Source: Crocodylus rhombifer
Lineage: Eukaryota > Chordata > Crocodylia > Crocodylidae
Direction of reading: 5' to 3'
Assembly (NCBI GenBank): GCA_038503035.1
Contig: JAVSML010024360.1
Coordinates: 506,806-570,805 of the forward strand
DNA length: 64,000 nucleotides
In this document: piece after piece, positions 1 through 11,735 of the stretch
Layout: every line of letters begins with the position of its first letter
How positions within the stretch are numbered: position 1 is the first letter of the stretch
Translations under genes and position numbers: made by a program
The notes under the pieces: model-generated
What the model was told of the DNA's origin: nothing
The model's database searches: none
What the model saw: the letters and a program-made list of their open reading frames with translations, nothing else

Positions 1-3000
1 CAAGTTACAAAAGAGGCTAAATTTTGTAACATCTTTATCTGATACCTCATGCAATGAGGGGTCAGATTTTCACCCAATCAAACATTTCTTAAGCTGTCTG
101 CAGGTGTGTACTTGTGTTTGGTCACAGCTATAAGCTACTTTCTGTGGCCAGATCAGGCGAAACTGTCACTTGTCTGCACTTTGGTCAGCAGCCAACAAGA
201 GTTGTCTAAACATATAACAATGTTTTCTCGTAGTCCAGTTCTGGTACTTTGTTACAGTTTTGTGTGAAGATGTGGTTCAGATGAGAATTTGACACTACAT
301 AATACTCCTTTTTGGGATCTTTGCAGAAAAAGGGGAAATGTTCATGTTAATCCCTCTTCCTAGGTCCAGCATTTCAGAAGCAGCATGTTAAATGAAGGAA
401 CACTGAATTTTCTGAAGCAGTTTCAGATTGCATTTTTTTTCACACTGTCATTGTAGGACTGCAGAAGATATTTGTACCAATGTGTGTTTGTGTGTGCACA
501 TGTTGCAGGAGGCTAGTTCACCTATAAAATGAACTAATTACAAATCTGGGTATTATGGGACTCTTTTGCCTTTTATCATAGTTCATGCTTATCATATTTC
601 ATACAAATGCTATGCCTTGAATGAATTCTTCTTCAAGGATGTATCACAGAGTGTTAGGGCCCTGTTTCCATTATACTGATGGATATAATGCATGTTCTTT
701 TTATGGTGTGTCTGTATGCTTCATCTCAAATAACAAAAACATTAATGAGGAGAGCATTCCAGAGCTGATTGCTGTGCATGAAAGCCACAGAACTAATAGC
801 ATGTATGTCTTACAGGTAGGGTATGCAGTGGCAGCATTCATATCCAGGTCACTGGAGTGTCACTTCTCTTACTTCTCTGACTTACTTTACTTGTAACAGA
901 TTATCTTTCTGTGGTTTCTGGGCTGAATTCCATATTTGTCTGTAGCTGTTCCTGCAGATACCATCAGCTTCCACTACCTTTGTACTAAAAATAACTGTTG
1001 TCTTTTGCATTTGACCAAGCTGCTGAGTTTATAGGCAGCTGGCCAGATTGTCAGGACCTTAGTACTGATAAATGAATGTTCAGTGTTTAGATAAAGATGC
1101 TGCTTCCTTATACAGACAATTTTCTCTTCAATTAAACCATACGTACTGGTTGTATTTTATATTGTGGGTGTGAGTAAATATGATATAGGTTACTCTTCCT
1201 TTTGGGGAGTTAAAGTTTGGAGCATCTTTCTCCTCTGCACATTTTTTTTATTCCACCTGGTACCTCTTGGGCTGCAGCATATGCTGGGATCTTTATGAAG
1301 AAAAGGTCCGGGCTGGATGATAGGTGGTTCTGCTGGCCACTTGCAGTAGAACTCAGGTGTTAGCATGATGCACTGTGATTCCAGTACGGAGATGCTCTAT
1401 TCTGTGTATTAGTAGCAGAGCCTTTATTGGACAATGCTAGTTTACCATTCTTGACATTGGAGATTTCTCTCCCTGCTGCTAGAGGAAAAATCTGATGCAC
1501 TTGGCTAAAAGTTTTATTTGCTACGGGAATTTGCTTTGGCTAATGCAGCTTTTAAGACCTGTTGGTTCATTCAAAGGTCAAGGAACATTTATGTAAGGAG
1601 TCTTCAATAACATTCCTTTAACTTGGCAAGTTGAGAGAGCCCTGGTGCCAGTTTTTTCCTCTTCTGAGTATTACATTTTTTCATGCATCTTTTTGACTTC
1701 CGACCAAACAGTGAAATTGTTTTCAAATTATGGTGATAACATCATGTAAAAGCCAAGAAATAGGCATGGTTCTTTTTCCTTTGAGCCCACCCCTGCTCTG
1801 ATGGGTTAACATGAAATCAAGTATTCAATCTAATAACCTAATCTAGTATCTTTTATATGTTCTTTTGTTTAGAGTTGTCTAAGCTTGCTCCGACAACCTT
1901 ATCAGCTAAGTAATCATATTCACACATCTAGGCAAGCTGAAGATAGTACCTGTGAGAATAGACTAGCTATTCAGTCAGCTTGGCTTCTCTCCCTGATTTG
2001 AAGAGGCCTCAGTACTTTGCTATTTGCTGTATTTATCTCAGACTACTGAGCTAAACAAAAGCTTAAAGTATTTGCCTCCCTTAAGTTCATAGAAAAACAC
2101 ATCTGGGTGAATTCTAGACGAATGGCACCAGTTTAGGAAAGAGTTGAGTTGAATTATTTCTTGTTTTTAATGCTTTAAAATTGTTCTGCCATACAGAAAT
2201 GTAATTTGATGGATTGTTTAAATGCATTACCTCATGTGATTGTAGGCAATGGGAAAAGCAGAAAGCTCTTTCCAAACTCCTAATGATGAACCAGCTCTGA
2301 ATTTAAACCTTCTCCCTCATGCGTCAGTATGCAGTTATACCTATTTCTCTCTCTTAATTCCTGTTGGTTTTTGCAAAGTTGAAAAAAGGAGAAAATGGGG
2401 GCAAGTGCTTGTGCAATTGCTTCTGCAATTGCTACTAATTCCCAAATGAATTTCAGTTATTTTAGGAGCAGACAAATTGTTAGGATGAGGAAGGCTTTCC
2501 CTGGAATGTCATTTTCCTTGGGATGGAATTATATTGCTGCTTTTATTATTCCATTGTTTTACCAGTTCCTGGATTATCCACGTGTTAATTAAAGCTTATA
2601 AAACCAAGTGTTTCTTTATGAAATAGCATGCACTACATAACCTAATTTGTAGTAATGTTGTGATGCCAAACCCCACAAAGTAGCATCAGCAAATCTCCCT
2701 TATTCACTTGTTTTTCTGACCCTCAGACATATTCCATGATCTGTAATTTTCACAGAAACTCTGCTTAGTGAGCAAGCATGTGTGCACATGAAATTACTGT
2801 TAAGCAAGCAAGGATGTGAATCTTCAGCATGTCAGCTGCTGTATGGTAACTGCCCATGGAGCTACTCTTTGGTAAATGCAAGGTAACTTACCCCAGTTTC
2901 ATTAAGGGATAAATTACCTTGCATACACTGCAGGGCAGTGATGTATCATGGGTCTCTGGTGGCTGGGGGCCAATACTTGCATTTGTGCCTCCCTCCTCCC

Positions 3001-3249
3001 CCCACCTCTGTCCTTCTCATACCAGTACTTAAAGTCATGCTGTGTGGTAAGAACTCTGAAGGGCCTGGCCAGCACTCCCCCTCCCTCCGCCATTGGTCCG
3101 CCACTGCTGCAGGGTTAAGCTTATCTGGTTTCTTTTCTTTGCATATAAATCTTTTGCTATAACAGAGGCAGAAGGCCAGAAAGGGGTACAGGATGTTTAA
3201 GAAGACCCTACTATGAATATACAGTGGAGTTCATAATACAGAGGGCCTG
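1..3249. other. Unannotated stretch, no gene recognised
   Basis: I see no recognisable coding exon or transposon here. The reading frames present (up to 91 codons) lack any familiar motif and look like chance. Composition is AT-rich with short T-rich and A-rich runs and a (tg)n-like patch near 482-500. It reads as ordinary intron or intergenic DNA. Confidence 0.6.
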
Positions 3250-3418
3250 CTGCCACATCCCAGTCTGTGGGCTGGATCAGGTCCCCGGATCCCTTTTTCC
3301 TCCTCCCCTAGCACGCTTTATCTGGTGGCTGCTCCATCCACGCTGCGTGTGGCATGGATCCTGGAGCTATCAGAACAGGTACTGCATATGATGTGGCCTA
3401 TCTAGAGTGGCAGCTACA
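3250..3418 (-). mobile_element. Fragment of the hAT-type element found at 5143-5814, antisense
   Basis: This stretch matches the reverse complement of roughly 5590-5770. Shared landmarks in order are a gggctggat block, a ggatccctt/ccttctcc block, gtggctgct, a gtggcatggatcc-like block and ctagagtggc. Neither terminal repeat is present, so it is an internal fragment of the same family in the opposite orientation. The match was read by eye and is diverged. Confidence 0.6.
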
Positions 3419-3429
3419 CTTTCAAGTGT

Positions 3430-4190
3430 GGCAGCAGACAGCAGAACTAAAAGATATGAAGGCTCCAGGGTGTAAATAGTAAGCTGCAGGGGCTGAGTCA
3501 CAGGCGAATGATCAAGGGAGGCAGGACTTCAGCAGCAGATAGCCTGCTAATTAGGCTAATAGGAAGTTACTGCTCCCTGTTAAGGGAATTCCAGGTCAGG
3601 TAACCAAAAGGGGAGGAGCAGAGGCACTATAAGCCAGGCCAGGGGTAGGTGCCTCAGTTTGGGCTGGAATGGGATTCTGCGTCCTTTGGGGAGAAGGAAT
3701 GCTATAGAACTGGAAGAGGAAGAACTAGCCCTGAAGAGAAGGAAGCCCTGTGGACACTGCAGTGAAAGAGATGCATCACAGGATTCACATTTTACATCAC
3801 TGGTTACACCTGCAGGGAATAAGCATGGCTATGGAGGAGGCTGAAGTCTGTGGTTAGTGCTGAGGAGGCACGGAGTGTTTGTCAACAGGCTTCCAAAAGC
3901 CCAGGGACTGAGATAGGAGGGTGAGAGGCAGAACTTGCTTAAACTGAACCAAGGTGTGAAGTAACACAGTGCACCTGAACAAGTTAAGGGGCAAGTCAGT
4001 CCAGTGAAGTGGGTTTTTTTGTAGAGGAGATTCCCTTACAGAAGGTCCCTTAGTGAATTGGAGAAGCCTTATGAGTTAATAGTCTCTGCAAACAAAGACA
4101 TGGCAAGCCAGACTGAGAGGCAGCACCCCAGGGAGCTAGGGAGGAAGGCAAGAGTCCCTAGGGCACTAGACTCACTTTCTGAGGTGTGAC
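3430..4190 (+). repeat. Possible LTR-like promoter module, unclassified
   Basis: A region of different base composition contains a TATA-like cactataagcc (near 3628) followed about 25 bp later by a ctcagt motif. The order gcagaactaaaag, tataa, ctcagt, ggaatggga resembles 13270-13450 (gcagagttaaaag, tataa, ctcagt, agaaggaag). This arrangement suggests the U3/R part of an old LTR in plus orientation. I could not find matching ends or a target duplication, so the call is weak. The 61-codon frame inside it has no recognisable product. Confidence 0.3.
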
Positions 4191-4369
4191 AGCTGTGTAC
4201 AAATGTGCACAGGAGGTAACCATAGAATAGTGCACATGCTGCATAGTCTCACTTAGCTTACCTCAGAGTAACTCATTCAGAAACAGGGAGAATTGAAGAA
4301 TTATGATGCAGTTGGGATTATAGAGATGTAGTGAGACAGTTCACATGAATGAAGGGGTTTTATTCATTC

Positions 4370-6049
4370 AAGGAAGGACATAGGGCGGGAAAATGGAAGA
4401 GGTGTTTCTTTAATATAAAAAAGGTATACATGTGTTCTGGGGCTTAGTACAAATTGGTAGATAGGCCTGCTTGAAAGCTTCTGGGTCAAAGAAGGGAGTG
4501 CATCAGGGACATGTCATGATGGGCATCTGCTATAGGCCACCAAACCAGGAGGAAGAGCTAGACAAAGCCCACTTTAAACAACTAGTGGAAACTTTCCAAT
4601 CACAGAATCTGGTTCTCATGCAGGACATCAATTACTGTGATATTTGCTGGAAGGGAAACACAGTAGTACACAGGCTGTCCAGTAAACTCTTGGAGTGTCC
4701 TGGGTATAACTTTTTATTGTAGGTATTGGGAAGGCCAGCTAGGGAGGAAACACTTCTGGACTTGCTGTGAGTAAACAGGGAGGAATTGTTTAAGAATGTG
4801 AAGGTAACTTGAGTGACAGTGACCACAAAATCTAAGTGAGCTCAAGATCTAAGGGAAGGAAGAAAGGAGAGTAGCAAAATAAGAACACTGGACTTCAAAA
4901 TGCAGACTAACAGACTTGGGGAACTGGTGGGCAGGATCCCCTAGGAGGCAAGTCTGAGGACATAAAAAACAATTAAAAAAGTATTCTAAAATTATGTCAA
5001 AATTAGAAGGAAGACCAAGGAAAGTACAGGCCCCTTAATATAGATGATGCAGAGAAAACTGAAATATTCAATGCATTTTTTTAATTTCAGTCTTTGTTAA
5101 TAAAGCGGCAGTAAATACAAGGGAAAAGACAAATGGCCTAGAAGAGGGGCGTCAAACACAACCCACCGAGCCCCACTGTGTATCTCACAGTGCTGACCCA
5201 GAGTCTGATCAAGACTTATATGGGGCACAAAGCATGCCTATGGTGCAGGTCTGGTCCATGAGCTGGATGCAGGCCATGGACCCCCTCTCCCAGCATATCT
5301 ACTTGAGTGGCCACTCGAGGCCATTTGGGATCTGTGCAGTGTGGATCCCAGAGCTACCAGAACAGGTGGTGCAGCTTAGAGCAGCAGCTGTGCTGCATGT
5401 GTGGCTGGCCTGGGCAGATTCAATGTGCGCAGCCCCTGCTGTGAGACATGTGCCACCTGCAGTGCCTGCTCCAGCGGGTCTGGGACATTCTCTGGATGCA
5501 GTGCTTACAAGTACCATGTGCAGTATGGGTCCCAGACTAGCTGGATCAGGTGCTGAAGGTGGCGCAGTCCCAGAACTGCTGGAGTGAATGATATGTGAGG
5601 TACCGTGAAGCCACTCTAGCCAGGCTGCACCACACATGGTATCTGTTATGTAAGCTGCCGGATCCATACCGCACACAGAGTGGCTACAGCAGCCACTGGG
5701 ATCAATTGTGCTGGGGGACAAGGAAGGAGAAGGGATCCATGGATCCAATCCAGCCCATGGACTGGCCCCATACCACTCATCCAATCCATGAGACTGGGTG
5801 AGTTTGACACCCCTGGCCTAGAATACTGGCAGAACAGGCTAGGGATTACCTGGAGAAGCTAGATGCTCTCAGTCAGCTGGGCTGGATGGAATGCACCCTA
5901 GAATACTGAAGGAATTGGCTGAGGAAATTTTGGAGCCATTGGCTATCCTTTTTGAGAACTCATGAAGGTCAGGTGAGATCCCAAATGATTTGGAAAAGGA
6001 AAATATAGTGCCTATCTTCAAGAAAGGAAAGACAATAACTTGGCCATTA
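4370..6049 (+). mobile_element. CR1 LINE fragment A (endonuclease to start of reverse transcriptase), split
   Basis: Plus-strand translation gives CR1 ORF2 pieces: an endonuclease core with [14 protein letters not shown] (near 4515) and [11 protein letters not shown] (near 4618, a decayed GDLNFPDICW motif), then linker sequence. After an inserted element (5143-5814) it resumes with the start of the reverse transcriptase (LKELAEEILEPLAILFENS, then IVPIFKKGK near 6008). Several stops and frameshifts are present, so it is dead. The 3' end is cut abruptly at the foldback element that starts at 6050, and CR1 sequence does not resume after it. Confidence 0.85.
5143..5814. mobile_element. hAT-type non-autonomous DNA transposon (672 bp) with 8-bp target duplication
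   Basis: The ends form terminal inverted repeats: aggggcgtcaaac on the left and gtttgacacccct on the right. The element is flanked by ggcctaga at 5135-5142 and at 5815-5822, an exact 8-bp duplication as expected of hAT transposases. One extra base may separate the left duplication from the terminus. Joining the flanks restores continuous CR1 sequence. No transposase can be read inside. Frames of up to 161 codons are repetitive and unlike hAT proteins, so the element must have been moved in trans. Confidence 0.85.
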
Positions 6050-6801
6050 GGGCTGTGTGAAGTGGTCCCTATTCAATTCAGATTTGGATGCGGCCCAAAT
6101 CGGGGACAATGATTCGATTTGTTGATTCTGATCGCTGTCCCTGATTTGATTCAGCCAAATCTAAATTTGAAAATTCGAAGCTGATTTGGAGAACCAGTGA
6201 TTCAGACATAAATGCAGCTTTAAAAGTTTTTTCTACAAACCTTGAGGTAGCAGGCATAGCTTGGGAATGCTGCAATGCTGGGGTGCATGGAGCATCCCAC
6301 AGGAGTGTGCAGGCTCCTTCATGTGCTCAGCGGCAAACCTGAAAGTGGACCAGAAGTACTTCCCATCAACTTTTGGGTCTGCTGGGGAGCACACTGCCTC
6401 CCCACACCCCATGTATCTCCCTGGCTAGGCGATCAGCCACAGGGGGCCCTCCAGACCCAGGAGGCACCAGTTGCCAAGCCAGGGGGTGAAGTCCCCCCCC
6501 CGCACTGTCCCAGCAGACCATTTCTGGGTCTGCTGCCAAGCACTCTGGGGAGCCCCCTGTGCTTCTGTGGGATGCTCCATGCACCCCAGCATTGCAGTGT
6601 TCACGAGCCCCTGCTACCTAGAGGCATGTAGAAAAAACATTTAAAGCTGGGTCTATGTCCAGATCTCTCCAAATCAATTCAGAGGGTTCCGATTCAATTC
6701 AGAGAGATTAAAGGGTCCTTTGATTTGATTCAGAGATTCAGCCACCAAATCAGGCAGAATTTCTGCTGAATTGAATCAGGAACCAAAGCTTCGCACAGCC
6801 C
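6050..6801. mobile_element. Foldback element, gggctgtgYgaag-ended family, copy 1 (752 bp)
   Basis: The left end reads gggctgtgtgaag and the right end cttcgcacagccc, an inverted repeat. Long internal arms also pair. The block around 6268-6302 (tgcaatgctggggtgcatgg and onward) is repeated inverted at about 6564-6597, and the ttttttctac/ggtagcagg segment at 6228-6250 pairs with about 6612-6636. The interior has no transposase. The superfamily is unclear because no clean target duplication was found. A partial second copy begins at 51559, and both are preceded by catta. Confidence 0.75.
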
Positions 6802-8099
6802 AATTGTCCATCACCACCGTATGGGACTTCCCTGTTCAGAAAAGATTATAATCAATTAAGAGTGATTTATATGAATACCCACTAAGTCATGTTATCAACA
6901 CTTCATGGTCAACTGTATCAAAGACCACTGAAAAATCTGGTATGATTAGCAAGGAAGAATTTCCCCACAATCGCTCCTAAATTCTAACTATACAGTAAAT
7001 GTGGTGGTCCCCAAACTAGATGTATTCAAATTTGTCTGCAAAGTTGGTGGCAAATGTCATGGTGAACTGTTCTTGTCTGACAGCCAGAATCATTTTGCCT
7101 TACCTAGACTGAATTTCAGCCAGCTAGCTCTGATACAAACCTGAATCATGGCTAACCCTGGGAAGGGAGATTGTCATTTACACATGGATGATATTATAGC
7201 CCAAGTTGTTTCATTTCCCCTAGTGTCATCACTGAACAGAAAGGATGAGAGCAGAACTCGACAGCACCCCATATTGGTGAAAAGTCAAGTCAGAACGGCC
7301 CACCAGGAAGCCATGAAATTTCTCTCTCGAAGAAAACTGGAAGCATTTGAGCAGTGATGCATGCATTCCTGATGTATGCAACAACAAACACATTGGTACT
7401 GGCTCAAGCCTAATGCTACCAGAGCTGTAATTAGCCAACAAACCATTGTATTCTTAGTCTTATATTGATGGGTCTGAAAATGTGATTGATAGGAAGAAAA
7501 GGGAATTTGATTAAAACTATCTGAAAGGGGAATTAGATAAAGCTTCGTTGGCCTGAACAAACTTCTTAATCAATAGTAAAATCACCATAAATAAGAGAGT
7601 GGTTGTTAAATAAGCTATTATGTCACTCTCAAGTAGTAATGTAACCGTGCCTCACACAAACAGGAGGTTACGGAAGTTTCTTTCCATGTAAGATTTTGCT
7701 GCTCAAGAATATATTGGTCTAACTCTCAGATACTTCATCAAGCAAATCTGGTCAAAATTCAACCAGCAAAGAAGATCCCTCAACTCTGCTGCTGATCTGC
7801 TGTTATTGAAGCAGCCAAACTGGTCCCTATTAAAGCAGCTCAATTAACATATATCTAGAAAACTTGGTAGAGAGCATTTAACTCTGCTTTTAAGGGAAGA
7901 TGTCCTGAATTCACTGAAACCATCTGATCCATGGAATTGTTTCACTAGGACATTGTGGGCAATCTGGAGGAAAAGGCTGCTACCACTTCCTCCTGTATTA
8001 CAGCAATAATGAGATATCAGAAAAGTGTTATACCATGTTTGGTTGAATTTGTGCACTAACTTTCTTCCAATTCAATCTGCTTGCATATTTTCTAATCCC
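6802..8099. other. Unannotated stretch between repeats
   Basis: I see no gene. Short open frames on both strands near 7148-7560 overlap one another and lack motifs. Base composition is ordinary AT-rich DNA. No terminal repeats or LINE motifs were recognised. Confidence 0.5.
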
Positions 8100-9424
8100 A
8101 GGATCATTGATATGGGGGAGTGCTGAACAGAGAGAAGGTATTTGGAAGTTCCTGACTTCCATGGATGAAGGATCAATGCCTGACTATGAGATGGTGTTGT
8201 AAGCAAGGATTTGGCTTCTTTGACTATGGGATTTTGTTCCAAGAAGAAGGATCGTTAAGCAGAGAGGTAGGTGGGGAAGTGGTTGACCTAGAAGAAGCAC
8301 AAGCAGGAGGGGCCAACAGGAGAGGCCTTCTCATTCTTCCTGAGAAAGAAGGGCAATCAGCTAGCTATCTCAGGTGTCTGTACACTAATGTGTGGAGCCT
8401 GGGAAATAAGCAGGAAGAATTGGAAGTCCTCACGCAGTCATGAAACTATGATGTGCTTGTAATAACAGTGAAATACCTCACAAGACTGGAGCACTGCCAT
8501 GGATGGGTATAAACTGTTCAGGAACGGCAGGCAGGGGAGAAGAGGAGTTGCTCTTTTATGTAAAAAAACAAAAAACAACTGTATGATTGATCAGAGCTCC
8601 AGTATGAAACTGTAGATAGGACTGTTGAAAGTATCTGGGTTAGGGTTAGAGGGGAGAGCAACAAGGATAATGTCATGGTGGGTGTCAGCTATACAGCACC
8701 ATACCAACAGGATGAGGTGGATGAGGCTTTCTTCAGACAGCTATGCAAGCTTCCTGATCACAGATTCTGGTTCTCATGAGGGACTTCAGTCCCCCTGACA
8801 TCTGCTGGGAGGGCAAAGCAGCAATATACAGGCAATCCAGGAAGCTTTTGGGAAGTGTTGGGGACAGCTTCCTGGTGCAAGTGTTGGAGAGGCCAGCTAG
8901 GGGCTGTGCTGTTCTTGACCTGCTACTCACAAACAGAGAAGAATTGGTGGGGAATGTAGTAGTGGATGCAACTTAGGCAGCAGTAACCATGGGATGATTG
9001 AGTTCAGGATCCTGAGAAAAGGAAGGAAGGAGAGTATCAAAGTAAGGACCCTGGACTTCAGAAAAGCAGGCTTTGACTCACTCAGGGAATTGATGGGCAG
9101 GATCCCCTGGGAAGCGAGTCTGAAGGGGAAAGGAGGTCAGGGAAGCTGGTTGTATTTTAAGGAATGAACCATCCTGATGTGCAGGAAGACTAGCAAGTAG
9201 GGCAGAAGAGCAGCTTGGCTTAGTAGGGAACTTTTCAGTGAGCTATAACACAAAAAGGAAGCTTACAAGAACTGGAAATTTGGACAGACCACTAGGGAGG
9301 TGTATAAGAGTTTGGGTATGCACAGACGAAACCAGGAAGGTCAAAGGTCCACAGCTAGCAAGGGATGTGAAGGGTAACCAGAAGGGTTTCTACATGTCAG
9401 CAACAAGAGGGAAGTCAGGGAAAG

Positions 9425-10095
9425 TGTGGGTCTCTTACTGAATGGGGAAGGAAACCTAGTGACAGATGATATGGAAAAAGATGAATTGCTCAATACCTTT
9501 TTTACCTCAATCTTCCCAGACAAGGTCAGCTTCCAGACTTCTGCTCCTGGCAGCACAGTTTGGGGAAGAGGTAAGCAGCCAACAGTGGCTAAAGAACAGG
9601 TTACGGACTATTTAGAAAAGATGGATGCGTACAAATCCAAGGGAGCTGAGGGACTTGCATGATGTGATTTCAGAGTCACTAGCCATTATCTTTGAAAACT
9701 CATGGCAATTGGGAGAGGTCCCGGATAACTGGAAAAGGGCAAATATAGTGCCCATCTTTAAGAAAGAGAAGAAGGATCCAGGGAACTACAGACTTGTCAG
9801 CTTCACCTCTGTCCCTGGAAAAATCATGGAGCAGGTCCTCAAGGAGTCGATTTCTAAGCATTTGGAGGAGAAGATGATTAGGAACAGTAGGCATGAATTC
9901 ACCAAGGACAAGCCATGCCTTATTGACTTCTCTTGTGAGATGACTGGCTTTGTGGATCTAGGGAGAGCAGTGGACATAATAACACTTGACTTTAGCAAGG
10001 CTTTTGATAGTCTCTCACAGCATTCTCACAACCAAGTTATAGAAGTCCTGGTTGGACAAATGGACTGTAAAGTGGATAGAAAACTTGCTGGATCT
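9425..10095 (+). pseudogene. CR1 ORF2 reverse transcriptase fragment of copy B
   Basis: Two overlapping frames (about 9426-9662 and 9625-10242) together cover the CR1 linker and fingers/palm. The motif order is LLNTFFTSIF, SLAIIFENSWQLGEVPDNW, ANIVPIFKKEKKDPGNYR, then DIITLDFSKAFDSL, which holds the aspartate of RT motif A. A frameshift lies near 9630-9660. The frame then runs into foreign sequence at about 10100 and loses the YADD motif in that frame. In a living CR1 this protein primes reverse transcription at a nicked target. This copy is inactive. Confidence 0.8.
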
Positions 10096-10099
10096 TCTT

Positions 10100-10258
10100 C
10101 AAAGTGTATATCGCCTGTAACCTCGTTGCGTTCCCCTCCTCACCCCCATCCCTCTATTGTTAGTCCCTCACTCGGACGCTCTGTATTTCCATATCAGCTT
10201 TGTCATCTTTTTTCTGGATTCCCAATCCAAAACATCTACTAATAAAAATCAATGTTTC
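10100..10258 (+). mobile_element. 3' UTR fragment of the R2/NeSL-like LINE, inside CR1 copy B
   Basis: The segment contains gttcccctcctc, ccatccctc, tgttagtccctcactc, ctctgtatttcc and actaataaaa in that order. The same order occurs in the 3' UTRs at about 21187-21303 and 22627-22720 (ttagtccctca, ctaataaa). Flanking sequence on both sides is CR1 reverse transcriptase, so this is a severely 5'-truncated LINE copy inserted into CR1. About 20 bp of CR1 at the site appear to be missing. Confidence 0.75.
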
Positions 10259-11200
10259 AATGTCTAGTTTGCAGCTGGTATCAAGCGGAGTGCCTGCCAG
10301 GTCAGTTTTGGGGCCAGTTTTATTCAATATCTTCATCCACAACCTGGAAAATGGGATGGAATGAATCATCAGCAAATTGGCAGATGACACCAACCAGCAG
10401 GAAGTAGTAGATCTGCTGTAGGGTTGGCCTAAGATTTAGTGTGACCTCAACAAACTGGTGAATTGAACTAATATCTCATGAGGTTTGATAAGAAGTGCAA
10501 GGTTCTGCACTTAGGACAGACCAATCCCATGCACCAGTTCAGCCTGGGGACTGACTGGCTAAGCAGTTGCTCTACAGAAAAGGACCTTGGGGTTACAATG
10601 AACAGGAAGCTGAATATGATCTAACAGTGTGCCCTGTTGCCAGGAAGGTTAACAGCATACCGGGTTGCAGTAGGAGTGTTGCCAGGAGATCGAGTGAAAT
10701 GATTCTTCCCCTCTATTCGGCACTGGACCGGCCATGTCTGGACTACTGTGTCCAGTTTTGGGCCCCACGCTACAGAAAGGCTGTAGACAAGCTGGATTGA
10801 GTCCAGCAAAGGGCAACAGAAATGGTTAGGGGGCTCAGACACATGACTTATGAGGAGAGGATGAGGGAACTGTGTTTGTTTAGTCTGAGCAGAGAAGACT
10901 GAGAGGGGGTTTAATAGCCCTCAACTACCTGAAGGTTGTTTCCAAAGAGGATGGGGCTAGACTGGTTTCTTTGGTGGCAGATAACAGAACAAGGAGCCAA
11001 TGGTCATTACTTGCATCAAGGGAAGTTTAGGTTAGATAATAGGAAACACTTTCTCACTAGGATGATATTAAAACACTGGAACAAGTAACTGAAACAAGTT
11101 GTCCCTGTCTTCGGAGGTTTTTAAGACCTGGCTAGACAAAGCCTTGGTGGGATACTCTAGTTGGGGCTAGTCCTGCTTTGAGCAGGAGATTGGACTAGAT

Positions 11201-11385
11201 CAGTGGTTCTCAACCTCAGGTTGCGACCCAAATGAGGATCGTGGGGACAACGCCAGTGGTGCTGCAGACAAAGGACAAGCCATGCCTCATGCCGGGAGCT
11301 CCCCTACCCCTGCCCCCACCTCCGGTTCACCGCCTCTGTACTCTGCTCCCAGCAGGTTGTGGCAAAAAAAGGTTGGGAACCACTG
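11201..11385. mobile_element. hAT-type MITE (185 bp) in the CR1 3' end, with 8-bp target duplication
   Basis: The terminal inverted repeats are cagtggttctcaacct on the left and aggttgggaaccactg on the right, the classic CAGTGGTTCTCAACC hAT terminus. The flanks are gactagat (11193-11200) and gactacat (11386-11393), an 8-bp duplication with one mismatch. Removing the element restores the CR1 phrase gactagatgacct. There is no coding capacity. Confidence 0.9.
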
Positions 11386-11735
11386 GACTACATGACCTTT
11401 TGAGGTGCCTTCCAACCATAATTTTTCTATAATTCTAAGGCAGAAGATGCTTATAAGGAGCTGGTCTGCTTGCTAGAACAAGACCTCAATAGGTGAATGA
11501 TTGTTTGCTAAACTGTGCTAAGTTTCTGTACAAAGCCGAATGGAAAGTCTCACCCTAAAGTTGCAGTAAGCACACCTTATGCTCAATATTAAGAGAGACT
11601 TGCTCCTCATGCTGGTTCCTCCCTAATGACATTATTCATTATTCATATGCTTGCCTTGGCATTTCTTAGGGGTCTCAAGCCATTCACTAGTGTAACTTAA
11701 TATTTGCTTTTCTTATCTCTAATTGACACAAACCT

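Larger units (their letters stand above)
8100..11450 (+). mobile_element. CR1 LINE copy B, long and decayed, with two insertions
   Basis: This copy runs from the end of CR1 ORF1 (GFGFFDYGILFQEEG near 8205) through the ORF2 endonuclease (LRCLYTNVWSLGNKQEELE near 8370; PPDICWEGKAAIY near 8791) and the reverse transcriptase (WKRANIVPIFKKEKK near 9731; RAVDIITLDFSKAFD near 9965, the first catalytic aspartate motif) to the 3' end (gattggactagat, then ccttccaaccataat near 11410). It is broken by stops and frameshifts and by insertions at about 10100-10258 and at 11201-11385. Its length of about 3.3 kb including insertions makes it one of the two most complete CR1 copies here. Confidence 0.9.

Noticed and set aside
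5299..5784. Open frames of 117 and 161 codons on opposite strands
   Set aside because: They overlap each other inside a bounded hAT-type element and are rich in Ser, Thr, Ala and Pro from a GC-rich repeat. No hAT transposase motif is visible.
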